This document shows positions 1-8,106 of a stretch of DNA of 64,000 nucleotides, piece after piece. How positions within the stretch are numbered: position 1 is the stretch's first letter; each line of letters begins with the position of its first letter. The notes under the pieces were generated by a model, which ran no database searches, was not told where the DNA came from, and saw only the letters and a list, made by a program, of their open reading frames with translations. The translations under genes and the position numbers were made by a program. The stretch is from Actinacidiphila acididurans (lineage in GTDB: Bacteria > Actinomycetota > Actinomycetes > Streptomycetales > Streptomycetaceae), in contig NZ_JADKYB010000017.1 of the NCBI RefSeq assembly GCF_016918855.1, positions 62,001-126,000 of the forward strand. The letters run 5' to 3'.

Positions 1-985
1 ACAGGGTGTCCTGGCGGGTGGTGAAGACGGTGATCGCGTAGTCGCCGTCGGCGGCGCCGTGCACGGGGAAGTCGACGCGGGCGCCTTCGCTGCGGCCGAT
101 CCAGTTGCGCTGCTGCAGCTTGATCGCCTCGGGCCAGTCCAGGTCGTCCAGGTCGGTCAGCAGCCGGTCGGCGTAGGCGGTGATCCGCATCATCCACTGG
201 CGCAGGTTGGCCTTGAAGACCGGGTAGTTGCCGCGCTCGGAGCGGCCGTCGGCGGTGACTTCCTCGTTGGCCAGTACGGTGCCCAGGCCGGGGCACCAGT
301 TGACCGGGGACTCGGCGGCGTAGGCCAGCCGGTAGCCGCTCAGGACGTCGGCGCGTTCGGCCTCGGTCAGCTCCGCCCAGGGACGGCCGTCGGGCGTGGC
401 GCGGGTCCCCGCGGCGAACCGGGCGACCAGCTCGTCGATCGGCCGGGCCCGGCCGGCCTCGGTGTCGTACCAGGAGTTGTAGATCTGCAGGAAGATCCAC
501 TGCGTCCAGCGGTAGTACTCGGGGTCGATGGTGGCGAAGGAGCGCCGCCGGTCGTGGCCCAGGCCCAGGCGGCGCAGTTGCCGGCGCATGGTGACGATGT
601 TGGCCTCGGTGGAGACCTGCGGGTGGGTGCCGGTCTGGACGGCGTACTGCTCGGCGGGCAGGCCGAAGGCGTCGAAGCCCAGGGTGTGCAGCACGTTGTG
701 GCCGGTCATGCGCTGGAAGCGGGCGAAGACGTCGGTGGCGATGTAGCCCAGCGGGTGGCCGACGTGCAGGCCCGCGCCCGAGGGGTACGGGAACATGTCC
801 ATGATGAACTTCTTGGGCCGGCCGGCCAGCTCGGGGTCGCCGTCCAGTTCCCCGCTCGGGTTGGGCGCGGCGAAGGTGCCGTGCTCCTCCCAGTAGTCCT
901 GCCAGCGGCCCTCGATCTCCGCGGCCAGTTCGGCCGTGTAGCGGTGGGGCGCAGCCGTCTCGGCGGCCGGGGTGGTGTCGCTCAT
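1..985 (-). CDS. leuS: Leucyl-tRNA synthetase, N-terminal part (runs off left edge)
   Basis: Cytoplasmic class I synthetase that charges tRNA-Leu with leucine. Only the first 328 residues are in the window; the rest continues past position 1. The class I HIGH signature is HVGH at residues 74-77, inside PYPSGAGLHVGHPLGY, and is followed by the LeuS block LGFDAFGLPAEQYA. The ATG at 983-985 has a GAGGACG ribosome site just upstream. No T-box is visible. About 100 nt upstream lie an intrinsic terminator and a leucine-rich leader peptide (separate entries), so expression is probably set by attenuation. Identity is certain from the motifs; the C-terminal KMSKS loop cannot be checked here. Confidence 0.97.
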   Translation of the reverse strand, partial: MSDTTPAAETAAPHRYTAELAAEIEGRWQDYWEEHGTFAAPNPSGELDGDPELAGRPKKFIMDMFPYPSGAGLHVGHPLGYIATDVFARFQRMTGHNVLHTLGFDAFGLPAEQYAVQTGTHPQVSTEANIVTMRRQLRRLGLGHDRRRSFATIDPEYYRWTQWIFLQIYNSWYDTEAGRARPIDELVARFAAGTRATPDGRPWAELTEAERADVLSGYRLAYAAESPVNWCPGLGTVLANEEVTADGRSERGNYPVFKANLRQWMMRITAYADRLLTDLDDLDWPEAIKLQQRNWIGRSEGARVDFPVHGAADGDYAITVFTTRQDTL

Positions 986-1089
986 CGTCCTCGGTACTCC
1001 ATCGATGTCATGACGGCTGCGGCCGGGAGCCTGCGCCCGTCTGCCTGGTCATTGCCCTGGTCAGCGGCCTTGCGGCGCCTCGCGGAAAC

Positions 1090-1114
1090 AAAAAAGCCCC
1101 TCGCGCAGGAGGGG
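1090..1114 (-). terminator. Attenuator terminator in the leuS leader
   Basis: On the minus strand the arms CCCCTC and GAGGGG (1097-1102 and 1109-1114) form a 6-bp GC stem with a six-base loop, followed directly by six U residues (1095-1090), a G and three more U. U-tracts this good are rare in such GC-rich DNA. It lies between the leader peptide and leuS, where an attenuator should be. A competing pairing further upstream (GCTGAC with GTCAGT, about 1120-1143) could serve as the alternative fold; that pairing is inference. Confidence 0.8.
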
Positions 1115-1137
1115 TGCCGCACTGACGGTGTCCGTGG

Positions 1138-1176
1138 TCAGCGCGGCTCGCTAAGCAGGAGGCTCACAGCTCGCAT
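1138..1176 (-). CDS. leuS leader peptide, 12 aa, with Leu-Leu-Leu
   Basis: A 12-codon reading frame, MRAVSLLLSEPR then TGA, ends 24 nt before the attenuator stem. Three consecutive leucine codons (CTC CTG CTT) sit in its middle, and CTT is rare in this GC-rich codon usage. Ribosome stalling at these codons when charged tRNA-Leu is scarce would change the fold of the RNA and let transcription read into leuS. No Shine-Dalgarno sequence precedes the ATG. A -10-like TAACCT ends seven nt before it, so the transcript may begin at the ATG (leaderless), as is common in Streptomyces. Leader-peptide attenuation is established for amino-acid genes in Actinobacteria; its use here is inferred from the layout. 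Confidence 0.75.
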   Translation of the reverse strand: MRAVSLLLSEPR

Positions 1177-1182
1177 GCGGTC

Positions 1183-1210
1183 AGGTTACAGCAGCGGTGC
1201 GGAGGGTCGC
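1183..1210 (-). promoter_or_regulatory. Candidate promoter for the leuS leader transcript
   Basis: Minus-strand -10 hexamer TAACCT at 1188-1183. A weak -35 GCGACC at 1210-1205 matches the consensus at GAC, with a 16-bp spacer. The predicted start falls on or next to the A of the leader ATG at 1176. Confidence 0.5.
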
Positions 1211-1213
1211 ACC

Positions 1214-1250
1214 GAGGTTCCCCGGGCGGCGGAACCGCCCGGGGAACCTC
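1214..1250 (-). terminator. Perfect 16-bp inverted repeat downstream of the S53 protease
   Basis: The arms at 1214-1229 and 1235-1250 are exactly complementary over 16 bp with a 5-nt loop. The hairpin begins 14 nt past the protease stop and ends just before the leuS leader promoter, so it probably insulates leuS from read-through. No U-tract follows; hairpin-only terminators are usual in streptomycetes. Confidence 0.65.
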
Positions 1251-1264
1251 ACAGGTGGTGCGGA

Positions 1265-3211
1265 TCAGTGCTTGTGGAACGAGCCGTACGTCTGGACGTA
1301 GTGGCTGGTGGGCGTGCCCACACCGGTGACGTCGTCGTAACCGCGCGTGGCGGACAGCGAGGCGTCACGGCCGAGCAGCCGCAGCGAGGTGATGGTGCCG
1401 TCGCTCGCGTTCTCGCTGTTGGCGAAGTCGACGCGGACCTCGGAGAGCACCTGCGGACCGAACGGGTGGTCGGTCACGTCGTGGTAGGCCGAGGAGCCGT
1501 ACCGCGAGTAGATCAGCGGGTTGGCGAAGCCGATCGGCTGACCGTGCCGCGCCTCCTCGGTCAGCGCCTGGACGCCGGCGATCACCGGAGAGGCCAGCGA
1601 GGTGCCGCCGATGCGGTACTCGCCGTACTTGACGGACCCGTCCGAGAACGTCTGGGTCTGGCCCACCAGGAAGCCGGTGTTCGGGTCGGCGACCGCGGCG
1701 ATGTCAGGCTCGACACGCTGCTTGGTGGTGCCGCCGTTGGCCAGGGCCAGCGAGTTCGGCACGACGCCGCGCTGGTAGAACGGCTGCGCGTACAGGCTGC
1801 TGGTGCCGCCGCCCGCGCCCGAGGTGTAGGCCGGGGTGGTCCAGCTCTTGCCGTCGGCGGAGAGCACGCCCTTCTCGGTGCCCCAGCCGGTCTCGAACTC
1901 GTAGTTGTTGTTCTTTCCGACCGCCAGCGAGGTGCCGCCGACGGAGGTCGCCCACGGGGAGTTGCCGGGGGTGTCGGGCTGCTTCGTCCCGGTGGAAGCG
2001 ACGTTGTCGCCCGCGTCGCCGGAGGAGAAGTAGAAGCCGATGCCCTCGACCGCGCCCTGCTCGAAGACCTGGTCGTAGGCCGCGGCCACGTCCGGGGTCT
2101 CGTTGGCCTCGACGTCACCCCACGAGTTGGAGACGATGTCGGCCAGGTGGTTGTCGACGACCTTGTTCAGGGCGTCGAGCAGGTCGTTGTCGAAGCAGGA
2201 CGCGGCGCCGACGTAGACGATGCCGGCGTCGGGGGCGACCGCGTGCACGGCCTCGACGTCGAGGGTCTCCTCGCCGTACCAGCCGGAGGCGTCGCACGCG
2301 TCGGTGCTGTTGTAGTTCTTGGGCAGCACCTGGCGGAGCTGGTTGGGCTTGTACGCCTTGTCACCGTGGCGCGAGGCGTACTGGGACGCGTCGGCGGCGA
2401 TGGTGGGCGAGGCGTAGGCGTCGGTGATGGCCACCGTGACGCCCTTGCCCGTGTAGCTGCCGGCACCGTAGGCCGCGCGCAGCTGCTTGCCCGTGTAGCC
2501 CTGGATGGCGTACGGCGCCTGGACACCGTAGGCGGAGGGCAGGCTCTTGTTGACGTTCGAGCCGTAGTACGACGAGAACGGGCCGGCGTTGACGAACGCG
2601 GCGCCGGGGCCCGGCAGCGTGTCGTCGTGGTGGTTCAGCTTCGGCGCGTTGTCCAGGCCGCTGACGGTGAGCACCGCGCCCTGGAGCGAGGCGGGCACCG
2701 AGGCGGTGCTGGCCGGGGCGTGGTAGACGTGCCCCGCCCGGCTGAAGTTGTGGAGCTGCGTGCCGAACGCCTTCTCGGCGGCGGCGACGTCACCGCTGAC
2801 GGTGATGTAGTGCTGGTTGGTGCCGGTCACCTGCAGGCCGGAGGACTTCAGCCAGTTGGTGACCTCGGCTATCTGCGCCTTGGTGGCACCGTAACTGGCC
2901 TGCGTCTGGGCCGGCGTCAGGTAGTGGCCGTACAGTGCGGAGTTGGGGTCCGACACGGCCTGGGCATACTTGGCGAGGCCGGCCGCGTCCTTGCCGGCAA
3001 GGTAGACCCGTACGGTCACCTTCCCGGTGTTGGACGTGGCGCCCTTGTCCGCCTTGGCAACAGCCCAGGAGGGCTTGGTGCCGGAAAGCAGTGTCCGCGC
3101 CGGCTGATCGGCCGACGCGGACTGGCTGCCGAGCGCGAGCGCCCCGGCAACCAGCGGCAGCGCTGCTGCCGCCACCATTGCCGCGCGCGTTCTTCTGCGC
3201 TCAAGTCTCAT
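1265..3211 (-). CDS. Secreted S53 family (sedolisin/kumamolisin-like) peptidase
   Basis: A 648-residue exported serine-carboxyl protease. Residues 1-34 are a Sec signal peptide (Arg-rich start, Ala/Leu core, ending SASA). A pro-kumamolisin activation domain follows (about 45-190), then the S53 catalytic domain. The catalytic Glu/Asp pair fits EETLDVE near residues 311-316, the oxyanion Asp fits SSGDAGDN near 397-404, and the nucleophile Ser is in GGTSLASP near 537-544. The family is active at acid pH and removes its own propeptide. The ATG at 3211 has only a weak GGGGG ribosome site. The gene is monocistronic, and the hairpin at 1214-1250 closes it. Family assignment is firm; the substrate is unknown. 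Confidence 0.93.
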   Translation of the reverse strand: MRLERRRTRAAMVAAAALPLVAGALALGSQSASADQPARTLLSGTKPSWAVAKADKGATSNTGKVTVRVYLAGKDAAGLAKYAQAVSDPNSALYGHYLTPAQTQASYGATKAQIAEVTNWLKSSGLQVTGTNQHYITVSGDVAAAEKAFGTQLHNFSRAGHVYHAPASTASVPASLQGAVLTVSGLDNAPKLNHHDDTLPGPGAAFVNAGPFSSYYGSNVNKSLPSAYGVQAPYAIQGYTGKQLRAAYGAGSYTGKGVTVAITDAYASPTIAADASQYASRHGDKAYKPNQLRQVLPKNYNSTDACDASGWYGEETLDVEAVHAVAPDAGIVYVGAASCFDNDLLDALNKVVDNHLADIVSNSWGDVEANETPDVAAAYDQVFEQGAVEGIGFYFSSGDAGDNVASTGTKQPDTPGNSPWATSVGGTSLAVGKNNNYEFETGWGTEKGVLSADGKSWTTPAYTSGAGGGTSSLYAQPFYQRGVVPNSLALANGGTTKQRVEPDIAAVADPNTGFLVGQTQTFSDGSVKYGEYRIGGTSLASPVIAGVQALTEEARHGQPIGFANPLIYSRYGSSAYHDVTDHPFGPQVLSEVRVDFANSENASDGTITSLRLLGRDASLSATRGYDDVTGVGTPTSHYVQTYGSFHKH

Positions 3212-3414
3212 GAAACCCCCATGCGAAGCGAGTTGTCGCGTGAGCTGTGCTGCGCGGTGTTCGCCGCCCCTTGCCGGAATGCGTACGACTGGTACCGCAG
3301 AGCGTCACTCTTTCGTCGATCAGTTCATGCCAGGGCCATGGTTTCCCCAAGAGCGAGTCAAGGAACCATTGGTCATTGGGGGGTTGACGATCGACGCCGG
3401 CAGTGCCGCGAGCG

Positions 3415-4353
3415 TCATCGAAAGGCCCGGCGGTACGCGTGCGGGCTGGTCCCGGTGATCCGCTTGAAGCGATCGCGGAAGGCGGTGGGCGAGCCGAAAC
3501 CCACGCGGACGGCGATGCGTTCGACCGGCTGGTCGGTGGTCTCCAGCAGGTGCTGCGCCTGGCGGACCCGGGCCCGGTGCAGCCACTGCAACGGAGTGGT
3601 GCCGGTGTGTTCGCGGAACCGCCGGATCAGCGAGCGGGAGCTCATACCGGAGTGGGCGGCGAGGTCGCCCAGGGTCAGCGGGCTGGAAGAGTTCTCCTCC
3701 ATCCAGCGCAGCAACGGTTCGAGCACCGAGCCGCGCGGCACGGGCGGCGGCTCGTGGACGATGAACTGGGCCTGGCCGCCCTCGCGTTCCAGCGGCATCA
3801 CCGACAGCCGGGCGGCGTGCGCGGCCACCGCGGAGCCGTAGTCACGGCGGATCAGGTGCAGGCACAGGTCCAGCCCGGCGGCGGCGCCGGCCGAGGTGAG
3901 GATCTGGCCGTTGTCGACGTAGAGCACGTCCGGGTCGACCTCGATGTCCGGGTACATCCCGGCGAGCCGGTCCGCGGCGACCCAGTGGGTGGTGGCCCGC
4001 AGCCCGCTCAGCAGCCCCGCGGCGGCCAGCACGAAGGTGCCCACGCAGATGGACGCGATCCGGGTGCCGGCCGCCGCGGCCTCCCGCAGTGCCGTGCGCC
4101 CCGGCTCGGACAGCGGACGGGACGGGTCGCTGACGCCGGGCACGATCACCGTGTCGGCGCCGGCCAGGGCGTCCAGGCCCCAGGGCGCGGTGAGGGTGAA
4201 GCTGCCCGCGTCGACCTCGGGCCGCTCGGCGCAGACCCGGACCCGGTAGCCGGGCCGGCCGTCGGGCGTGAGGGTGCGGCTGAACACCTCGATGGGGGTG
4301 GCGAGGTCGAACGGGATCACTTGGTCGAGGGCCAGCACGGCGACGGTGTGCAT
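3415..4353 (-). CDS. GlxA-type transcriptional regulator (DJ-1/PfpI domain plus AraC HTH)
   Basis: A 312-residue regulator. The N-terminal half is a DJ-1/PfpI-like fold opening MHTVAVLALDQVIPFDLATP, with a Cys in the nucleophile-elbow position (ICVGTFVLAAAGLL). The C-terminal 100 residues form an AraC double helix-turn-helix ending with the typical GFGSPTAFRDRFKRITGTSP block. Such proteins often act as repressors or activators of amidase, aldehyde or osmolyte genes. I start it at 4353 because homology begins at MHTV; an in-frame start at 4380 would add nine residues. It stands alone between the protease and a forward-strand membrane gene, so its target is not evident. Confidence 0.88.
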   Translation of the reverse strand: MHTVAVLALDQVIPFDLATPIEVFSRTLTPDGRPGYRVRVCAERPEVDAGSFTLTAPWGLDALAGADTVIVPGVSDPSRPLSEPGRTALREAAAAGTRIASICVGTFVLAAAGLLSGLRATTHWVAADRLAGMYPDIEVDPDVLYVDNGQILTSAGAAAGLDLCLHLIRRDYGSAVAAHAARLSVMPLEREGGQAQFIVHEPPPVPRGSVLEPLLRWMEENSSSPLTLGDLAAHSGMSSRSLIRRFREHTGTTPLQWLHRARVRQAQHLLETTDQPVERIAVRVGFGSPTAFRDRFKRITGTSPHAYRRAFR

Positions 4354-4636
4354 GGCGACAACGTAGGGGGCCGCACACACCCCGCAACACCGCAGTGGCG
4401 GACGTCACACCAGGTCAGAGCCGAAATGGTGGGGTTGGCGATTTCCCGTTGAAAGCTGGCACCCCCGCCACTGGGTGGGGCAGGCAGGGGTGTTTAGGCT
4501 CGGTGCGTTCCAGTCGTGATCCGGTCGCGATCCCGGCGTGGTCCCGGCCGCGTTACCCGCGCTCCGCGCGCTCCTCGCAGCACCACGGTCACGTCCGCGT
4601 CGTGGCCGCTGCCCGGAGGAAGGCCCGTCCGCCGCC

Positions 4637-5080
4637 ATGTCCAAGTTCTTCCTGACCCTGCACGTCCTGGCCGCCGTCCTCGGGGTGGGCCCGGTGGCCG
4701 TCGCGGCCAGCATGTTCCCCCGCACCCTGCGCACCGCGGACGCCGCCGGTGACCCGGCCGCCGCGCTCACCACGCTGGGCACCCTGCACCGCATCACCCG
4801 GGTCTACGCGGCGGTGAGCCTGGCCGTGCCGGTCTTCGGCTTCGCCACGGCGAGCAGCATGCACGTCCTCGGCACGCCCTGGCTGATCGCCTCGATCATC
4901 CTGACCGCCCTGGCCGCGGTCTGCCTCTTCGCGCTGCTCCCCCTCCAGGAAAACGCGATGGAGGCCCCCGCCGCGGCCCTGGCCCCCCGCCTGGCGATGA
5001 TCGCGGGCGTGTTCAACCTGCTGTGGGCCGCGGTCACCGTCCTGATGATCGTCCGCCCAGGCTCCTCCACCGGCGCCTGA
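4637..5080 (+). CDS. Small four-helix integral membrane protein (DUF2269-like)
   Basis: A 147-residue protein with about four hydrophobic segments: 1-25, then about 50-73, 78-98 and 113-138. The opening FFLTLHVLAAVLGVGPVA resembles the DUF2269 family of predicted integral membrane proteins of unknown role; this match is from memory. The ATG at 4637 is chosen because the membrane segment starts there. The GGAGGAAGG upstream is about 13 nt away, longer than usual. It precedes the first tRNA-Ala repeat and has no functional neighbours. The 283-nt region before it holds no other gene that I can see. Confidence 0.7.
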   Translation: MSKFFLTLHVLAAVLGVGPVAVAASMFPRTLRTADAAGDPAAALTTLGTLHRITRVYAAVSLAVPVFGFATASSMHVLGTPWLIASIILTALAAVCLFALLPLQENAMEAPAAALAPRLAMIAGVFNLLWAAVTVLMIVRPGSSTGA

Positions 5081-5282
5081 TCCCGACCCGCACGGCCCCG
5101 CACCCTCCCGCGGGGTCGCCACCCCGAAGTGCCCCCACGGAAGTACAACCCACCGAATCCCCGGCCCTCGCCCCGTCGTACCCACCCCGGAAGCACGGCC
5201 CACGAATTGCCACCCGCACCCCGGAGTACCCCGGGGGCTGCGGGTGGCGAAGCCCCCGCCACGCGCGGACGGAGTCCGCGCC

Positions 5283-5336
5283 AAAAAGCAACGAGGGCGA
5301 CCGGTCCGCGCTCTCCGCGGACACACTTCGCCCTCG
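5283..5336 (-). terminator. Intrinsic terminator of tRNA-Ala copy 1
   Basis: Downstream of the tRNA on the minus strand, CGAGGGCGA (5292-5300) pairs with TCGCCCTCG (5328-5336). An inner stem GTCCGCG/CGCGGAC lies in the loop, and a T-rich end (GCTTTTTGG) follows. The same structure is found in copy 2. Confidence 0.75.
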
Positions 5337-5342
5337 CCCGAG

Positions 5343-5415
<73 letters not shown>

Positions 5416-5566
5416 GCGTGGTGTCGGCCCGTTTGCCGGGCGACTCGGGACACTTTACACGGCACGGGGGGCGGTGAGGCAAATCGATTCCCGGGCCGGG
5501 ACAGGGCTCCGACCTCGGGGTTCGGCAGCAGCGCGGGGAGGGAGGACCGGGCGGAAGGAGCGGCGC

Positions 5567-6949
5567 GTGGACGACGGGAGGCAGTGGGCCGGGCGGGCGG
5601 AAGGACAGCCGGACGCGTCCTCGGCCGGGCCGGCGGCAGGAGACTCCGCGTGGCGTTCCGCGGCGCGCCGACTCGTACTGCCGGGGTGGTGGCCCGCTCC
5701 CGGCGCCCCGCTCCGGAAGGCCGTGTGGTGGGCCCTGGCCGGCTGCCTGGTGTCGTTCGCGGTGCTGTGGGCCGTACAGCGCCTGGCGCACGTCTCCCTG
5801 CTGGACGTGATGGTGTATCGGGCGGTGGGCTGGACGGTGCGGTCCGGCGGCGACATCTACAGCCTGCGGGTGATGACCGCGCAGCTCCCGATGACGTATC
5901 CGCCCTTCGCCGGGCTGCTGTTCGTGCCGCTGACCTGGATGGCGGTGGGCACGATGCGGGCCGCCGCGACCGCGGCCAACCTGGTGCTCGCGGTCGTGTT
6001 CGCGGGCCTCACGCTGCGTCTGGTGCGCCGCCCGGCCGCGCTCCCCACGGTCCTGGCGATCGCCGCACTGTCGGTCTGGAGCGAACCGCTGTGGGGCACC
6101 CTGCGCTACGGCCAGATCAACCTGCTGATGGGCGTTCTGGTGCTGTGGGACATGACCCGGGCCCCCGCCGCCCGCTGGTCCGGGATCGGCATCGGCATCG
6201 CGGCCGGCATCAAGCTCACCCCCGCCCTGTTCGTGGTGATACTGGCCGCCGCCGGGCTGCTGATGCGCGGCACGCCGTATCTGCGCCGGGCCCTGGTGGC
6301 GAGCGGCACCTTCGCCGCCACCGTGCTGATCGCCGCGCTCGCCCTGCCGCACGACTCGCGCCGCTACTGGAGCCGTGTCGTCCTCGCCCCCGACCGCCCC
6401 GGGCGGGCCGAGAACGTCGCCAACCAGTCGCTGCGCGGGGTGGTGGCAAGGCTGGAGCACACCGGCGACCCGGGTACGGCCTGGCTGCTGCTCTCGCTGG
6501 CCGTGGCGGCGGCCGGGCTCGCGGTGGCGGTCGTGGCGCTGCTGGCCCGCGAGTCGCTGCCGCTGGGGACGGCCTGGGCGACGGTGGCCTGCTCGGTGAC
6601 GGCGCTGCTGGTCAGCCCGGTGTCGTGGTCGCACCACTGGGTGTGGGCGGTGCCGATGGTGGTGCTGCTCGCCGCGGAGGGGGTACGGCGCCACGACCGT
6701 CGGTGGCTGGCCGGCGCGGCGGTGCTCACCGCGGTGTTCGGCAGTTACGTGATCTGGCTGCTGCCGCACGGCACGGCCCGCCCCGAGTTGCGGGAGAACG
6801 CGCCGGAGATACTGGCCGCGGCCGTCTACCCGCTGGCCGGCCTCGCCTTCCTCGCCCTGGCCGGCGCCGTGGCGGTCCGCGCCCTGCGGGCCGGCACCGA
6901 GAAGCGGCCGGCCGGCGCCGGGCGGCGGTCCTCCCCGGCCGAGAGTTAA
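5567..6949 (+). CDS. GT87-family integral membrane glycosyltransferase
   Basis: A 460-residue polytopic protein of the GT87/DUF2029 type, the family of actinobacterial alpha-1,2-mannosyltransferases that use polyprenyl-phosphate mannose. After a Gly/Ala/Ser-rich cytoplasmic start, about ten membrane helices follow. Family-like features are the acidic loop after helix 1 (DVMVYRAVGWTVRSGGDIYS), the MTYPPFAGLLFVPL segment, YGQINLLMG, GIKLTPALFV, and SWSHHWVWA near the end. The GTG at 5567 is preceded by GGAAGGAG seven nt upstream and removes a non-conserved N-terminal extension. The acceptor glycan is unknown. It lies between the two tRNA-Ala repeats. Confidence 0.85.
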   Translation: MDDGRQWAGRAEGQPDASSAGPAAGDSAWRSAARRLVLPGWWPAPGAPLRKAVWWALAGCLVSFAVLWAVQRLAHVSLLDVMVYRAVGWTVRSGGDIYSLRVMTAQLPMTYPPFAGLLFVPLTWMAVGTMRAAATAANLVLAVVFAGLTLRLVRRPAALPTVLAIAALSVWSEPLWGTLRYGQINLLMGVLVLWDMTRAPAARWSGIGIGIAAGIKLTPALFVVILAAAGLLMRGTPYLRRALVASGTFAATVLIAALALPHDSRRYWSRVVLAPDRPGRAENVANQSLRGVVARLEHTGDPGTAWLLLSLAVAAAGLAVAVVALLARESLPLGTAWATVACSVTALLVSPVSWSHHWVWAVPMVVLLAAEGVRRHDRRWLAGAAVLTAVFGSYVIWLLPHGTARPELRENAPEILAAAVYPLAGLAFLALAGAVAVRALRAGTEKRPAGAGRRSSPAES

Positions 6950-7035
6950 TGAAGTCTCAACAAATCAACGGCGGTCGCGGGTTACGGTGAGCGGGTCCCT
7001 TCAGCAGCACCCGGACGACCCGCCTGGAGACCGCG

Positions 7036-8106
7036 TTGACGACCGCGTTCGACCCCATCGACCTGGCCGGTGCCCGGCTGCCGAACCGTATCGTGATGGC
7101 GCCGATGACCCGCAGCCGCGCGTACGGACCGGGGCTGGCCCCCACGGACGCGACCGCGGAGTACTACGCGCAGCGCGCCTCGGCCGGGCTGATCGTCAGC
7201 GAGGGCATCCAGCCGTCCCCGGTCGGCCAGGGCTACCCCGACACCCCGGGCCTGCACAGCCAGGCGCAGGTGGCCGCCTGGCGCACCGTCACCGACGCGG
7301 TGCACGGGGCAGGCGGCCGGATCTTCGCCCAGCTCATGCACACCGGCCGGATCGGCCACCCCTCGCTGCTGCCGGACGGGCTGAGCCCGGTCGGCGCCTC
7401 CGCGGTCGCCGCCAAGGGGCAGGTGTACACCGCGGACGGGCCCAAGGACTTCGTCGTGCCCGTCGAGCTGGACGAAGCGGGCATCGAGGCGACCGTCGCC
7501 GACCATGTGGCCGCGGCCCGCAACGCGATCAGCGCGGGCTTCGACGGGGTCGAGGTGCACGGCGCCAACGGCTATCTGGTGCACCAGTTCCTGGCCCCGA
7601 ACTCCAATGTCCGCACCGACGCGTGGGGCGGCGACCCGCGGCGCCGCGCCCGGTTCGCGGTCGAGCTGGTCGGCGCGGTGGCGGACGCGATCGGCCCACA
7701 CCGTACGGGGCTGCGCGTCTCCCCCGGCAATCCGCTGGGCGACCTGCGCGAACCGGAGCCCGACGCCACGTACTTCGCGCTGCTCCAGGGCCTGGAGCGG
7801 GTCGGGCCGGCCTACCTGCATGTGGTGGAGCCGGCCGACCGCGCCCTGACCGCGGAGCTGCGCAAGCGGTTCTCCGGGGTGCTGATCCTCAACGCCCGGA
7901 CCGAGGGCCGCCACACGGGTCCGCAGGAGCTGGCCGTGATCGAGGACGGCACCGCCGACATGCTCTCCTTCGGCGCCCTCTTCCTCGCCAATCCCGACCT
8001 GCCCCGCAGGCTCCGCCGGGGCGGCCCGTACAACACCCCGGACCGCTCCACGTACTACGGCGGCGACGAGCGCGGCTACACCGACTACCCGGCGCTGGAG
8101 GACTGA
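7036..8106 (+). CDS. Alkene reductase, Old Yellow Enzyme family (NemA-like)
   Basis: A 356-residue FMN-dependent TIM-barrel reductase for activated C=C bonds (maleimides, enones, nitrate esters). It opens FDPIDLAGARLPNRIVMAPM. The QLMHTGR segment and the HGANGYLVHQFLAPNSN strand with RTDAWGG are characteristic of the NemA/OYE group. The start is a TTG at 7036 with CTGGAGA just upstream; no ATG is well placed. The 3' end overlaps the convergent MFS transporter gene by about 20 bp. Substrate not known; detoxification of electrophiles is the usual role. Confidence 0.92.
   Translation: MTTAFDPIDLAGARLPNRIVMAPMTRSRAYGPGLAPTDATAEYYAQRASAGLIVSEGIQPSPVGQGYPDTPGLHSQAQVAAWRTVTDAVHGAGGRIFAQLMHTGRIGHPSLLPDGLSPVGASAVAAKGQVYTADGPKDFVVPVELDEAGIEATVADHVAAARNAISAGFDGVEVHGANGYLVHQFLAPNSNVRTDAWGGDPRRRARFAVELVGAVADAIGPHRTGLRVSPGNPLGDLREPEPDATYFALLQGLERVGPAYLHVVEPADRALTAELRKRFSGVLILNARTEGRHTGPQELAVIEDGTADMLSFGALFLANPDLPRRLRRGGPYNTPDRSTYYGGDERGYTDYPALED

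Noticed and set aside
986..1137. T-box riboswitch before leuS
   Set aside because: No T-box sequence or specifier-loop structure; the leader peptide and terminator explain the region better.
59..3841. 1260-codon open frame on the plus strand
   Set aside because: It is antisense to leuS, the S53 protease and part of the GlxA-type gene, has no motifs, and reflects the absence of stop codons opposite GC-rich codons.
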